Positions 44,409 through 52,685 of a stretch of DNA of 64,000 bases are shown here, in pieces. Position numbers and translations under genes: made by a program. The stretch spans positions 1,674,001 to 1,738,000 of the forward strand of contig NZ_JACCBH010000001.1 of assembly GCF_013409745.1 (NCBI RefSeq), written 5' to 3'. Within the stretch, counting starts at the first letter, position 1. Every line of letters starts with the position of its first letter. The notes beneath the pieces were generated by a model, which saw nothing but the letters and a program-made list of their open reading frames with translations, made no database searches and was not told the origin of the DNA. Source of the stretch: Microbacterium pseudoresistens (GTDB taxonomy: Bacteria > Actinomycetota > Actinomycetes > Actinomycetales > Microbacteriaceae).

Positions 44409-45011
44409 TCAGGCTTCCCAGACGAAGCCGTCGGGGTCGACGGCATCCGCGCCGCCGTGGATCACGATCCGATGCGAGCCGCTGCCCTCCGCGGAGACGT
44501 CGACCGACTTCGCCAGGGCCGCGCGCTTGTACAGCCCGAGACCGATCGTGCCCGCGGGGGTGTCGAAGTCGACGTAGCTGCCGAAGCTCTTGCGCACGGC
44601 GAAGCCGCGCTCGGTGTAGAAGGCGCGACTGCGGCGCACATCCGCCGATCCCAGCAGCAGCACGACGCTCTCGATCGCGCGCGATGCGGGGGCGGTGTCC
44701 TTCTTCGAGGAGGTGGCGATGTTCCACAGGGCGCCGTCCGGCGCCTCCAGTGCGCCGCCGAAGCCCCATAGCGACTTCGTCGGCGGCTTGCGCACGACCG
44801 CTCCGGCGGCGGTCGCGTCGTCGAAGAGGAGCAGGGCGTCGGCGGGCTGCGCAACGATGAGAGAGAGGGTGTACCCGCGGAACCCCTCGGAGGGTTCGGC
44901 GGTCTCGCGCAGGCGGATGCGGTCTCTGAGTCCGAAGACCGCGTCGTAGAAGGCCTTCGCGGCGGCGAGGTCGGTGGTCTCGAGGGTGATGGCGTCGATG
45001 GTGGTGTTCAT
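44409..45011 (-). CDS. VOC family protein with two glyoxalase repeats
   Basis: The 200-aa protein contains two glyoxalase/bleomycin-resistance units: TIDAITLETTDLAAAKAFYDAVFGL to about residue 100, then ESVVLLLGSADVRRSRAFYTERGFAVRKSFGSYVDF to the end DPDGFVWEA (in part). Function unknown; the family includes lyases and resistance proteins. On the minus strand TAGCGT lies 7 bases before ATG 45011, so it is probably leaderless. Confidence 0.85.
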   Translation of the reverse strand: MNTTIDAITLETTDLAAAKAFYDAVFGLRDRIRLRETAEPSEGFRGYTLSLIVAQPADALLLFDDATAAGAVVRKPPTKSLWGFGGALEAPDGALWNIATSSKKDTAPASRAIESVVLLLGSADVRRSRAFYTERGFAVRKSFGSYVDFDTPAGTIGLGLYKRAALAKSVDVSAEGSGSHRIVIHGGADAVDPDGFVWEA

Positions 45012-45018
45012 GTCCTCG

Positions 45019-45024
45019 ACGCTA
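45019..45024 (-). promoter_or_regulatory. -10 box of leaderless promoter for the two-repeat VOC protein
   Basis: TAGCGT on the minus strand is followed by 7 bases and ATG at 45011. Confidence 0.5.
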
Positions 45025-45133
45025 CGGCGGGCGCTCGGCCGCCGCTTCTCGATTCCTGCTCGATGGCCCCGTGGGGTTCTCCGGAGGGTGCCCGCCCGGC
45101 GGCGGAGACAGCGGGATGTCGCAGGCGGACGGC

Positions 45134-45139
45134 TAGAAT
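45134..45139 (+). promoter_or_regulatory. -10 box of leaderless DUF3817-guaA promoter
   Basis: TAGAAT is followed by 6 bases and ATG 45146. guaA overlaps the DUF3817 stop, so this promoter likely serves both. Confidence 0.6.
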
Positions 45140-45145
45140 GAGGAC

Positions 45146-45640
45146 ATGCCCGAACCCAAGCCCTCCTCCTTCCCGAAGATCCGCGGAGCGCTGAAGTTCT
45201 ACCAGGTCGCCTCGATCATCACGGGCGTCATGCTGCTGCTGCTCGTGACCGAGATGATCCTCAAGTACACGCCCATCCGGCTCGAGCTCTTCGCCGGCGG
45301 ATCCGGCGGGCCGCTGTGGTTCGCCCCCGTCGTCGACGGCGCCGAAGGCCTCGTCTCCACCGGTGACGGACTGAACATCTCGCTGCTCATCCTCATCGCG
45401 CACGGCTGGTTCTACGTCGTCTACCTGTTCGCCTGCTTCCGGGTGTGGAGCCTCATGCGGTGGCCGTTCCTGCGGTTCATCATGCTCGCCCTGGGCGGTG
45501 TGATCCCGCTGCTGTCCTTCTTCATGGAGGCGATCGTCGCGCGCGAGGTCAAGGCCTACCTCGCCCGTCGCGAACAGGAGCTCGCCGCCGAGCCGGCCGC
45601 CGCATCCTCATCCGCCCCCGCCACGGAAGGCACCCGTTGA
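45146..45640 (+). CDS. DUF3817 family membrane protein
   Basis: The 164-aa protein has three membrane segments at about 18-38, 75-100 and 108-130, with the DUF3817 pattern [44 protein letters not shown] and [24 protein letters not shown], quoted in part. An Ala/Glu-rich tail follows. It regularly lies next to guaA in actinobacteria, and here its stop overlaps the guaA TTG start. Function unknown. Confidence 0.88.
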   Translation: MPEPKPSSFPKIRGALKFYQVASIITGVMLLLLVTEMILKYTPIRLELFAGGSGGPLWFAPVVDGAEGLVSTGDGLNISLLILIAHGWFYVVYLFACFRVWSLMRWPFLRFIMLALGGVIPLLSFFMEAIVAREVKAYLARREQELAAEPAAASSSAPATEGTR

Positions 45641-47253
45641 CCGGTCAGAACACCCCCGACCAGAACGCCCCCGTCGAGGGCAACGACACCGCGCAGCGCC
45701 CCGCGCTCGTCGTCGACTTCGGCGCCCAGTACGCCCAGCTCATCGCCCGCCGCGTGCGCGAGGCCGGTGTGTACAGCGAGATCGTGCCGCACACCGCGAG
45801 CGCCGAAGAGATCGCGGCGCGCAATCCGGTGGCGCTCATCCTCTCCGGCGGGCCGTCGTCGGTGTACGAGGACGGCGCGCCGCAGCTGGATCCGGCCGTC
45901 TTCGAGCTCGGCGTGCCGACGCTGGGCATCTGCTACGGCTTCCAGGTGATGGCCCAGACCCTCGGCGGCGAGGTCGCCAACACGGGCCTGCGCGAGTACG
46001 GCGCGACGGATGCGACCCTCGCCGGTGACGGCGGCACGCTGCTGGGCGGTCAGCCCGCAGATCAGAACGTGTGGATGAGCCACGGCGACCAGGTCGCCCG
46101 GGCCCCCGAAGGGTTCGAGGTGCTCGCCTCGACTCGCGCGACAGGCGTGGCCGCCTTCGCCGACGACGAGCGCCGCTTCTACGGCGTGCAGTGGCATCCC
46201 GAGGTCAAGCACTCCGATCACGGCCAGCAGGTGATCGAGAACTTCCTGCACAAGGGCGCGGGGCTTCCGGCCGACTGGAACAGCGACAACGTCATCGCCG
46301 AACAGGTCGAGCGCATCCGTGCACAGGTCGGCGATGCGCGCGTCATCTCCGCGCTGTCGGGCGGCGTCGACTCGGCGGTCTCCACCGCCCTCGTGCACAA
46401 GGCGATCGGTGACCAGCTGACGGCCGTGTTCGTCGACCACGGGCTGCTGCGCAAGGGCGAGCGCGAGCAGGTGGAGCAGGACTATGTCGCCTCCACCGGC
46501 GTGCACCTCATCACGGTCGACGCCGTCGACACCTTCCTCGGGCACCTGCAGGGAGTGACCGACCCCGAGGAGAAGCGCAAGATCATCGGCCGGGAGTTCA
46601 TCCGCGCCTTCGAGAAGGTGCAGCGCGAGCTCGTCGCCGAGGCGAAGTCCGACGGCGAGAAGGTGCGCTTCCTCGTGCAGGGCACGCTCTACCCCGACGT
46701 CGTCGAATCCGGCGGCGGCACGGGCACCGCCAACATCAAGTCCCACCACAACGTGGGCGGGCTGCCCGACGACCTCGACTTCGAGCTCATCGAGCCGCTG
46801 CGCACCCTCTTCAAAGACGAGGTGCGCGCGATCGGACGCGAGCTCGGCATCCCCGAGGCGATCGTCGGACGTCAGCCGTTCCCCGGCCCTGGCCTCGGCA
46901 TCCGCATCATCGGCGAGGTCACCCGCGACCGCCTGGAGGTGCTGCGCGAGGCCGACGCGATCGCCCGCGAAGAGCTGACCAGGGCGGGCCTGGATGGCGA
47001 GATCTGGCAGTGCCCGGTCGTGCTGCTCGCGGATGTGCGCTCGGTGGGCGTGCAGGGCGACGGCCGCACCTATGGGCATCCGATCGTGCTGCGCCCGGTC
47101 TCCAGCGAGGATGCGATGACGGCCGACTGGACGCGCCTGCCGTACGACGTGCTCTCGAAGATCTCCAACCGCATCACCAACGAGGTGCGCGAGGTCAACC
47201 GGGTGGTGCTCGATGTCACATCCAAGCCCCCGGGGACCATCGAGTGGGAGTGA
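45637..47253 (+). CDS. guaA: GMP synthase (glutamine-hydrolysing)
   Basis: The enzyme aminates XMP to GMP. The 538-aa protein has the class I glutaminase domain with Cys in GICYGFQVM and His/Glu in [10 protein letters not shown], then the ATP-pyrophosphatase P-loop [12 protein letters not shown] and the C-terminal dimer domain ending [10 protein letters not shown] infer a TTG start at 45637, overlapping the DUF3817 stop (TTGA), with GGAAGG six bases upstream; the first 22 residues are a non-conserved lead before [20 protein letters not shown]. Confidence 0.96.
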   Translation: MTGQNTPDQNAPVEGNDTAQRPALVVDFGAQYAQLIARRVREAGVYSEIVPHTASAEEIAARNPVALILSGGPSSVYEDGAPQLDPAVFELGVPTLGICYGFQVMAQTLGGEVANTGLREYGATDATLAGDGGTLLGGQPADQNVWMSHGDQVARAPEGFEVLASTRATGVAAFADDERRFYGVQWHPEVKHSDHGQQVIENFLHKGAGLPADWNSDNVIAEQVERIRAQVGDARVISALSGGVDSAVSTALVHKAIGDQLTAVFVDHGLLRKGEREQVEQDYVASTGVHLITVDAVDTFLGHLQGVTDPEEKRKIIGREFIRAFEKVQRELVAEAKSDGEKVRFLVQGTLYPDVVESGGGTGTANIKSHHNVGGLPDDLDFELIEPLRTLFKDEVRAIGRELGIPEAIVGRQPFPGPGLGIRIIGEVTRDRLEVLREADAIAREELTRAGLDGEIWQCPVVLLADVRSVGVQGDGRTYGHPIVLRPVSSEDAMTADWTRLPYDVLSKISNRITNEVREVNRVVLDVTSKPPGTIEWE

Positions 47254-47265
47254 CCTCTCACGCCG

Positions 47266-47309
47266 AGACCCCTGGTTCGCGTCGTTCTCGCGTCGCGAAC
47301 CAGGGGTCT
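47266..47309 (+). terminator. Terminator after guaA
   Basis: A perfect 16-bp stem (47266-47281/47294-47309) with a 12-base loop, just after the guaA stop. Confidence 0.85.
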
Positions 47310-47359
47310 TAGCTTATGATCCCCGGGGCGTGTGCCCCGGAGTTTCGGGTTGTCTTCCG

Positions 47360-47632
47360 TCAGCTCTCGACCTTGTTGCCCCGGCCCACGATGAGGCCGT
47401 AGATCAGCAGAACGATGATGGAGCCACCGATCGCGAGCAACCAGCTCGTGAGGTCGAAGAATCCGTCGATCTTCGCGCCGAACAGCAAGCCTCCCAGCCA
47501 GCCGCCCAGCATCGCGCCGACGACGCCGAGGATGAGCGTCATAATCCAGCCGCCGCCATGCTTGCCGGGCAGGATCAGCTTGGCGATGGCGCCCGCGATG
47601 AGTCCGAGGATGAGGAATGCGATGAATCCCAT
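47360..47632 (-). CDS. GlsB/YeaQ/YmgE family membrane protein
   Basis: The 90-aa protein is three Gly-rich membrane helices: FIAFLILGLIAGAIAKLILPG, GWIMTLILGVVGAMLGGWLGGLLFG and LLAIGGSIIVLLIYGLIVG, quoted in part. This matches the transglycosylase-associated (YeaQ/YmgE) family, often linked to stress. AAGGAGC precedes the ATG. It is monocistronic. Confidence 0.9.
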   Translation of the reverse strand: MGFIAFLILGLIAGAIAKLILPGKHGGGWIMTLILGVVGAMLGGWLGGLLFGAKIDGFFDLTSWLLAIGGSIIVLLIYGLIVGRGNKVES

Positions 47633-47740
47633 GATGTGCTCCTTCGATCAGTGGACGCCGTCATCATGACACTCCGCGCGCCGGGACGGAATACCTTGCG
47701 CGCCGAGTCGATGTGAGATAAAGAACTTTTCCGGATGACG

Positions 47741-47774
47741 AGAACGGCCCGCCCCTTGCGGGACGGGCCGTTCT
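47741..47774 (-). terminator. Terminator after the Bax-inhibitor-like gene
   Basis: An 11-bp perfect outer stem (47741-47751/47764-47774) with a further inner CCC/GGG pairing, 15 bases after the minus-strand stop. Confidence 0.8.
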
Positions 47775-47788
47775 GCGATGTGCGCGCG

Positions 47789-48739
47789 TCAGTTGCTGCG
47801 GGCGATCGCGATGATCCGCAGGATCTCGACGTACAGCCACACGACGGTGACCATGATGCCGAAGCCGCCGAGCCAGCCGTACACGCGGGGAGCGCCGTTG
47901 CGCACGCCCTGCTGGATCTGGTCGAAGTCGAGCACCAGCGAGTACGCCGCCATGAACACCACGAGCACGCCGATGATGAGGCCCAGCGGGATGCCCGCGA
48001 CCTTGGCGCTGAACATGCCGAACATCTGATCCTGCGGCAGCACGTTGAAGAGCATCAGGCCGACGTTGAGCAGCGAGAAGACGAGGTAGCCGAGCATCGC
48101 GATCATGAAGATCTTGGTCATCTTCTTCGAGGCGCGGATCTTGCCGCTGGCGAAGAGGGCGAGCGTGACACCCACGACCGCGACGGTCGCGAGCGTCGCC
48201 TGCACGACGATGCCCGGGAACATGATCTCGAAGAACGCCGAGATTCCGCCGACGAACAGGCCCTCGAACGCCGCGTAGGCGAAGATCAGCGCCGGCCGCA
48301 CCTTCTTGCGGGAAGTGAACGTGACGACCATGGCGAGCACGAAGCCGCCGAGCGCCCCGACGATCCACGGCCATGCGACGACCTGGCCCATCGCCGCGGA
48401 GTGCACATACGGGTCGGAGAGGTTGGGGATCGCGCCGCCGAACTTCGACAGCGTGAAGAACCAGCCGATCACAGCCGTGACCAGGAGGATGCCGAACAGG
48501 CCGGCCGTCTTCCAGACCGTGTCCTCGACGGTCATCCGATCGGTCTCGATCGCACCGGCCGGCGGGGCGGCGTATATGCCCTCGAGCTGTGCGTTTACGG
48601 CGGCGTTCATGCCCGCGTGGGCGGCCGACGCCGTCTGCGCGGCCTGCGCAGCACCCTGCGGGCTCGCCCCGGGATAGGTCGCGACGTTGCGCGGATCCTG
48701 CTGCTTGAACGCCGGATTGTTGAACGCGAAGTTGCTCAT
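47789..48739 (-). CDS. Bax inhibitor-1/YccA family membrane protein
   Basis: The 316-aa protein has a hydrophilic N-terminal region of about 70 residues (Ala/Gln/Asn-rich, AAQAAQTASAAHAG) and about seven membrane helices with the actinobacterial YccA/Bax1-I pattern: ALIFAYAAFEGLFVGGISAFFE, ASKKMTKIFMIAMLGYLVFSLLNVGLMLF and SLVLDFDQIQQGVRNGAP, quoted in part. The family includes calcium-leak channels; the bacterial role is unclear. GAGGAGTGAGG precedes the start. Confidence 0.9.
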   Translation of the reverse strand: MSNFAFNNPAFKQQDPRNVATYPGASPQGAAQAAQTASAAHAGMNAAVNAQLEGIYAAPPAGAIETDRMTVEDTVWKTAGLFGILLVTAVIGWFFTLSKFGGAIPNLSDPYVHSAAMGQVVAWPWIVGALGGFVLAMVVTFTSRKKVRPALIFAYAAFEGLFVGGISAFFEIMFPGIVVQATLATVAVVGVTLALFASGKIRASKKMTKIFMIAMLGYLVFSLLNVGLMLFNVLPQDQMFGMFSAKVAGIPLGLIIGVLVVFMAAYSLVLDFDQIQQGVRNGAPRVYGWLGGFGIMVTVVWLYVEILRIIAIARSN

Positions 48740-48814
48740 GAGTTGGCCTCACTCCTCGAGGTCGGGATGCGCGTACGTCAAGACTACCTGCGAGTGGGGC
48801 TCCACGGCGTGTCC

Positions 48815-48820
48815 TACCCT
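48815..48820 (+). promoter_or_regulatory. -10 box of leaderless glycerophosphodiesterase promoter
   Basis: TACCCT is followed by 6 bases and ATG 48827. Confidence 0.55.
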
Positions 48821-48826
48821 GAAAAT

Positions 48827-49807
48827 ATGCCCCGTCGTCCGCCGCTCGTGATCGGTCACCGGGGCGCACCCGGATATCGGCCCGAGCATTCCCGCTCGTC
48901 GTACGAGCTCGCGTTCGCGATGGGCGTCGATGCCGTCGAGCCCGATGTCGTGGCCACCCGCGACGGCGTGCTCGTCGTGCGTCACGAGAACGAGATCTCC
49001 GGCACGACCGACGTGGCCGAGCATCCGGAGTTCGCCGACCGCCGCACGACCAAGCGCGTCGACGGCGTGCAGCTGACGGGATGGTTCACCGAGGACTTCA
49101 CCTGGGACGAGCTTTCGACCCTGCGCTGCCGGGAACGGCTGTCGGCGCTGCGACCATCGAGCGCGAGCTTCGACGGCGGACAGCCGATCCTCCGCCTCGT
49201 CGACGTGCTCGACCTCGTGCGCACCGCATCCGAGGAGCACGGGAGGGTCATCGGGGTGGTGCTGGAGGTCAAGCACGCCACGTACTTCGCCGGGATCGGG
49301 CTCGATCTGGCGCCGCTCATCCTGCGCGATCTGCGAGCGAACGGCTGGGCGGACGGCGACCTGCCCCTGACCATCGAGTGCTTCGAGGCCGGCATCCTCG
49401 ACGTGTTCCGCGACAGCGCCGTCGCTGCGACGCTCATCTATCTGATCGAGGCGGTGGGCAGACCCGCCGACCTCGTGGCGGCCCTGGGCAAGGCGGCGCC
49501 GACGTACGCGCAGGAGGTATCGTCGGCGGGGCTCGACGCGCTGGTCGGGCGAGTCGACGGCATCAGCGTGAACAAGCGCATGCTGCTGGAGGGCGAAGGC
49601 CTCGTCGAGGCGGCGCACGAACGCGGGCTGCGGGTGTTCACCTGGACGTGCCGGCCCGAGAACGCCTTCCTCGACCGGCGATTCCGGCTCTCGGGCGGCA
49701 AAGCGGCGTTCGGGGACTACGAGAGCGAGTGGGCGCAGATCGCTCGCACCGGCGTCGACGGCGTCTTCGTCGACCACCCCGACCTCGGCGTCGCCTTCTT
49801 CCGGTAG
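48827..49807 (+). CDS. Glycerophosphodiester phosphodiesterase family protein
   Basis: The 326-aa protein opens LVIGHRGAPGYRPEHSRSSYELAFAMGVDAVEPDVVATRDGVLVVRHE, quoted in part, carrying the catalytic HRG...PEH and the E-x-D metal site of GDPD enzymes. VFTWTCRPENAFLD and GVDGVFVDHPDLG finish the barrel. No signal peptide is seen, so it is cytoplasmic. It would cleave glycerophosphodiesters to glycerol-3-phosphate. A 32-bp-period repeat array follows directly after its stop. Confidence 0.9.
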   Translation: MPRRPPLVIGHRGAPGYRPEHSRSSYELAFAMGVDAVEPDVVATRDGVLVVRHENEISGTTDVAEHPEFADRRTTKRVDGVQLTGWFTEDFTWDELSTLRCRERLSALRPSSASFDGGQPILRLVDVLDLVRTASEEHGRVIGVVLEVKHATYFAGIGLDLAPLILRDLRANGWADGDLPLTIECFEAGILDVFRDSAVAATLIYLIEAVGRPADLVAALGKAAPTYAQEVSSAGLDALVGRVDGISVNKRMLLEGEGLVEAAHERGLRVFTWTCRPENAFLDRRFRLSGGKAAFGDYESEWAQIARTGVDGVFVDHPDLGVAFFR

Positions 49808-49820
49808 TCATCCGGCACGG

Positions 49821-50011
49821 ATGGCTGAGTGGGTCGCTCGGCGCCGGTACAGGTGGCGGAGCCCTGCTCCCGTTTCGGGGACGGACGGCTGAAGGCTTCC
49901 TCGTTTTGGACCAGACACCCTGGGTTTCACCCCGAAAACGGCTTCCTGCTCAGCCATCTGTGCCGAGGGTCTCAGCCATCCGTACCCGAACCCGTCGTGC
50001 CGTTCCGCCAT
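49821..50011. repeat. 32-bp-period palindromic array, copy 2
   Basis: ATGGCTGAG at 49821, GTGGCGGAG at 49853 and ACGGCTGAA at 49885 are 32 bases apart. Inverted CTCAGCCAT occurs at 49949 and 49971, and TCCGCCAT at 50004, 32 bases after the last TCAGCCAT. CGTTTCGGGG lies 50 bases after the first unit, exactly as in the copy at 17600-17802. It fills most of a 300-base gap with no gene. Confidence 0.65.
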
Positions 50012-50110
50012 CCGTACCCGCTTCGTTCACCGGGTGGACACCCGGCAGACGGGAGCGGGCCATACGGCAGCGATGATCTGGGACGGTCCCATCCGAATCC
50101 CAGGAGTCCC

Positions 50111-52597
50111 ATGTCTCGCCTTCGTCACGGCCTCGCCGCCGCCTCCGCATGCGCGCTCGGCGCCGCCCTGCTCGCCGTACCGCCCGCCTTCGCCGCCGAA
50201 CCCGGCATCCGCATCAACGAAGTCGAATCCAGCGGCGGCACGCCAGGCGACTGGATCGAGTTCCTGAACCCGACGGATGCGCCGATCGATCTCGGCGGCT
50301 ACAGGGTGCAGGACGACAGCGACAAGAACCCGTACACGATCCCCGCGGGAATCGTCGTGCAGCCGGGAGAGTTCCTCGTGCTCGACGAGCTGATCGACGG
50401 TGAGGGCGACTTCGACTTCGGACTCGGCGGAACCGACCGGGTGCGTCTGTTCGACCCCGCCGGCGCGCTGGAGACCGAGACCGCGTGGGCGGGACACGCC
50501 GCGACGACCTGGGGTGCGCGGGTCATCGATGGTGCGGTGGAGTGGGCAGTGACCGCTGAGCCGACCAAGGGTGCCGAGAACGTCTTCCCCGACGACGGCG
50601 GGGAAGGCGGGGACGACGACGGAGGAGACCCGGGAGCGCTGGGCACGATCCGCATCAACGAGGTCGACTCGCAGCCCGCCGACTGGGTGGAGTTCGTCAA
50701 CACCGGCGCCGCGCTGCTCGACATCTCCGGCTACGAGATCCGCGACAACTCCGACGATCACCGGTGGGCGTTCCCCGCCGGATCGGTCATCGAGCCGGGC
50801 GGGTATCTCGTGGTGGACGAGGCGAGCATCGGCATCGTCGACGGCGAGGAAGCTCCCTTCCGCGACCCGATCGGGATCGGCAGCGCCGACATGATCCGCC
50901 TGTTCGACCCCTCCGGATCGCTCGTCGACGAGACGGGCGCGTGGGAGGGGCATGCCGCGATCGACGGCGACTTCGGCGCCGCGACCCTGGCGCGCTGCCC
51001 CGACGGCGAGGGTGCCTTCGTGCTCGCCTACGCCACTCCGGGTGCCGCCAACACGTGCGTGAGCGCGCAGGTCGTCATCAACGAGGTCGAGTCCGACGGC
51101 GGTTCGCCCGACGACTGGATCGAGCTGGGCAACCCTATGGCCGAGACGGCCGACGTCTCGGGTTTCGTCGTGAAGGACGAGGACGACGGCCATTCCTACA
51201 CGATCCCGGCGGGCACGACGATCGACCCGGGCGGCTACCTCGTGATCGAGCGCGATGAGCTGGGTTTCGGTCTCGGCGGCGGGGATGCGGTGCGCTTGTT
51301 CGACGGTGACGTGCTTCTGGAAGAGGTGCGCTGGGGAGACGGCCACGCGCCCACCACCTGGGGGCGCTGCCCCGACCTGACCGGCGACTTCGATATCACC
51401 GCGGAGCCGACCAAGGGCGCGGCGAACGTCTGCGGCGGCGACATCCCCGTCTCGCCGTGGCTAGGATCGCCGGATGTCCGCGTGCTCGACACCGAGCCGA
51501 TGTTCCTGGAGGACAGCTCCGGTCTCGACACGCAGGAGACCGCGGAGGGCACCTTCCTCTGGGCGGTCGACAACGGCGAGGGCAGGATCTGGAAGCTCAC
51601 CGCCTCGCCCGACGGCTCGGTGGCCAAGGCTGACGGCTGGTCCGACGGCAAGCGCGTGCGCTTCTCGAAGGATGCCGCCGATCCGGGCGCCGCGGGCCCG
51701 GACACCGAAGGGATCACCGTCGACGGCGACGGGCTCGTGTACGTGGCCGTCGAGCGTGACAACAGCGCCAAGGGCGTGAACCTCAACATGCTGCTGCAGG
51801 TCGATCCGGATTCGGCGCCGGGCGATCTCATCGCCCAGGCGGAGTGGGATCTCACGGATCTGCTGCCCGCCGTCGGTGCCAACCTCGGGATCGAGGCGGT
51901 GGAGTGGGTGCCCGACGCCGAACTCGCGGGGGCGCTGTACGACGATGCGGCCGGCGCCCGCTACGACCCCGCCGCGTACCCCGGGCACGGCGACGGACTG
52001 TTCTTCGTCGCGATGGAGGACAACGGGCACGTCTACGCCTTCGCGCTCGCGGCCGGTGCGGCCACGCTCGTGGCGGAGATCGATCCGGGGCTCGCCGGCG
52101 TCATGGGTCTGGACTACGACGCCGCCCTCGGCGTGCTGTGGGCCGTCTGCGACGACGGATGCCACGGACGCTCGGCGCAGATCGCGCTCAACGGCACAGC
52201 CCAGCCCGGCATCGTCCACATCGCCGCGCCGTCGGGGCTGCCCGACATCAACAACGAGGGCTTCGCCACGGCACCCGCGTCGCTGTCGATCGACGGTCAG
52301 CGTCCGGTGTGGTGGTTCGCCGACGGATACTCTTCGGAGGCGCTGCGCGTCGGCTCCCTTCCTGGCGGCACCGGCGGTGGCGGAGACGGCGGGGGAGCCG
52401 GGGGCGACGGCGATGGCCCGGACGGCGGCGCCGACCCCGGTGACGGATCCGGCGGCGATGGTGGATCCGGCAGCAGACCCGACGACGGACTCGCCGTGAC
52501 GGGTGTCGAGCCTGCGATCGGGGCGGCCGTGCTCGGACTGAGCCTGCTGTTGGCCGGTGCGATCGCGCTCACCGCGCGTCGGAGGCGCCGCGCATAG
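50111..52597 (+). CDS. Secreted lamin-tail-domain surface protein with propeller domain and sortase-like anchor
   Basis: The 828-aa protein has a signal peptide ending AFAA near residue 29 and three lamin-tail-like repeats that each open with IRINEVES or VVINEVES, D-W-I-E and G-G-Y (about 30-150, 180-310 and 315-440). A second half of about 330 residues contains FLWAVDNGEGRIWKLTASPDG, GITVDGDGLVYVAVERD and GVMGLDYDAALGVLWAVCDDG, resembling an esterase-like or phytase-like propeller. A Gly/Asp linker leads to LAVTG, a hydrophobic segment and RRRRR, a sortase-type tail of the LAxTG kind. CAGGAGT precedes ATG 50111. Confidence 0.85.
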   Translation: MSRLRHGLAAASACALGAALLAVPPAFAAEPGIRINEVESSGGTPGDWIEFLNPTDAPIDLGGYRVQDDSDKNPYTIPAGIVVQPGEFLVLDELIDGEGDFDFGLGGTDRVRLFDPAGALETETAWAGHAATTWGARVIDGAVEWAVTAEPTKGAENVFPDDGGEGGDDDGGDPGALGTIRINEVDSQPADWVEFVNTGAALLDISGYEIRDNSDDHRWAFPAGSVIEPGGYLVVDEASIGIVDGEEAPFRDPIGIGSADMIRLFDPSGSLVDETGAWEGHAAIDGDFGAATLARCPDGEGAFVLAYATPGAANTCVSAQVVINEVESDGGSPDDWIELGNPMAETADVSGFVVKDEDDGHSYTIPAGTTIDPGGYLVIERDELGFGLGGGDAVRLFDGDVLLEEVRWGDGHAPTTWGRCPDLTGDFDITAEPTKGAANVCGGDIPVSPWLGSPDVRVLDTEPMFLEDSSGLDTQETAEGTFLWAVDNGEGRIWKLTASPDGSVAKADGWSDGKRVRFSKDAADPGAAGPDTEGITVDGDGLVYVAVERDNSAKGVNLNMLLQVDPDSAPGDLIAQAEWDLTDLLPAVGANLGIEAVEWVPDAELAGALYDDAAGARYDPAAYPGHGDGLFFVAMEDNGHVYAFALAAGAATLVAEIDPGLAGVMGLDYDAALGVLWAVCDDGCHGRSAQIALNGTAQPGIVHIAAPSGLPDINNEGFATAPASLSIDGQRPVWWFADGYSSEALRVGSLPGGTGGGGDGGGAGGDGDGPDGGADPGDGSGGDGGSGSRPDDGLAVTGVEPAIGAAVLGLSLLLAGAIALTARRRRRA

Positions 52598-52635
52598 ACC
52601 CCCCGGCCGACCCACGGGTTCGGCCGGGCCGGGCA

Positions 52636-52668
52636 GCGGGGGATGCGTGGCGGGGGGCGCATCCCCGC
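52636..52668 (+). terminator. Terminator after the lamin-tail gene
   Basis: An 11-bp GC-rich stem with one bulged G (52636-52647/52658-52668), ending just before the next gene's -10 box. Confidence 0.55.
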
Positions 52669-52673
52669 TTCGC

Positions 52674-52679
52674 TAGAGT
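52674..52679 (+). promoter_or_regulatory. -10 box of leaderless promoter for the GH67-like protein
   Basis: TAGAGT is followed by 6 bases and ATG 52686. Confidence 0.55.
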
Positions 52680-52685
52680 CCTTCT

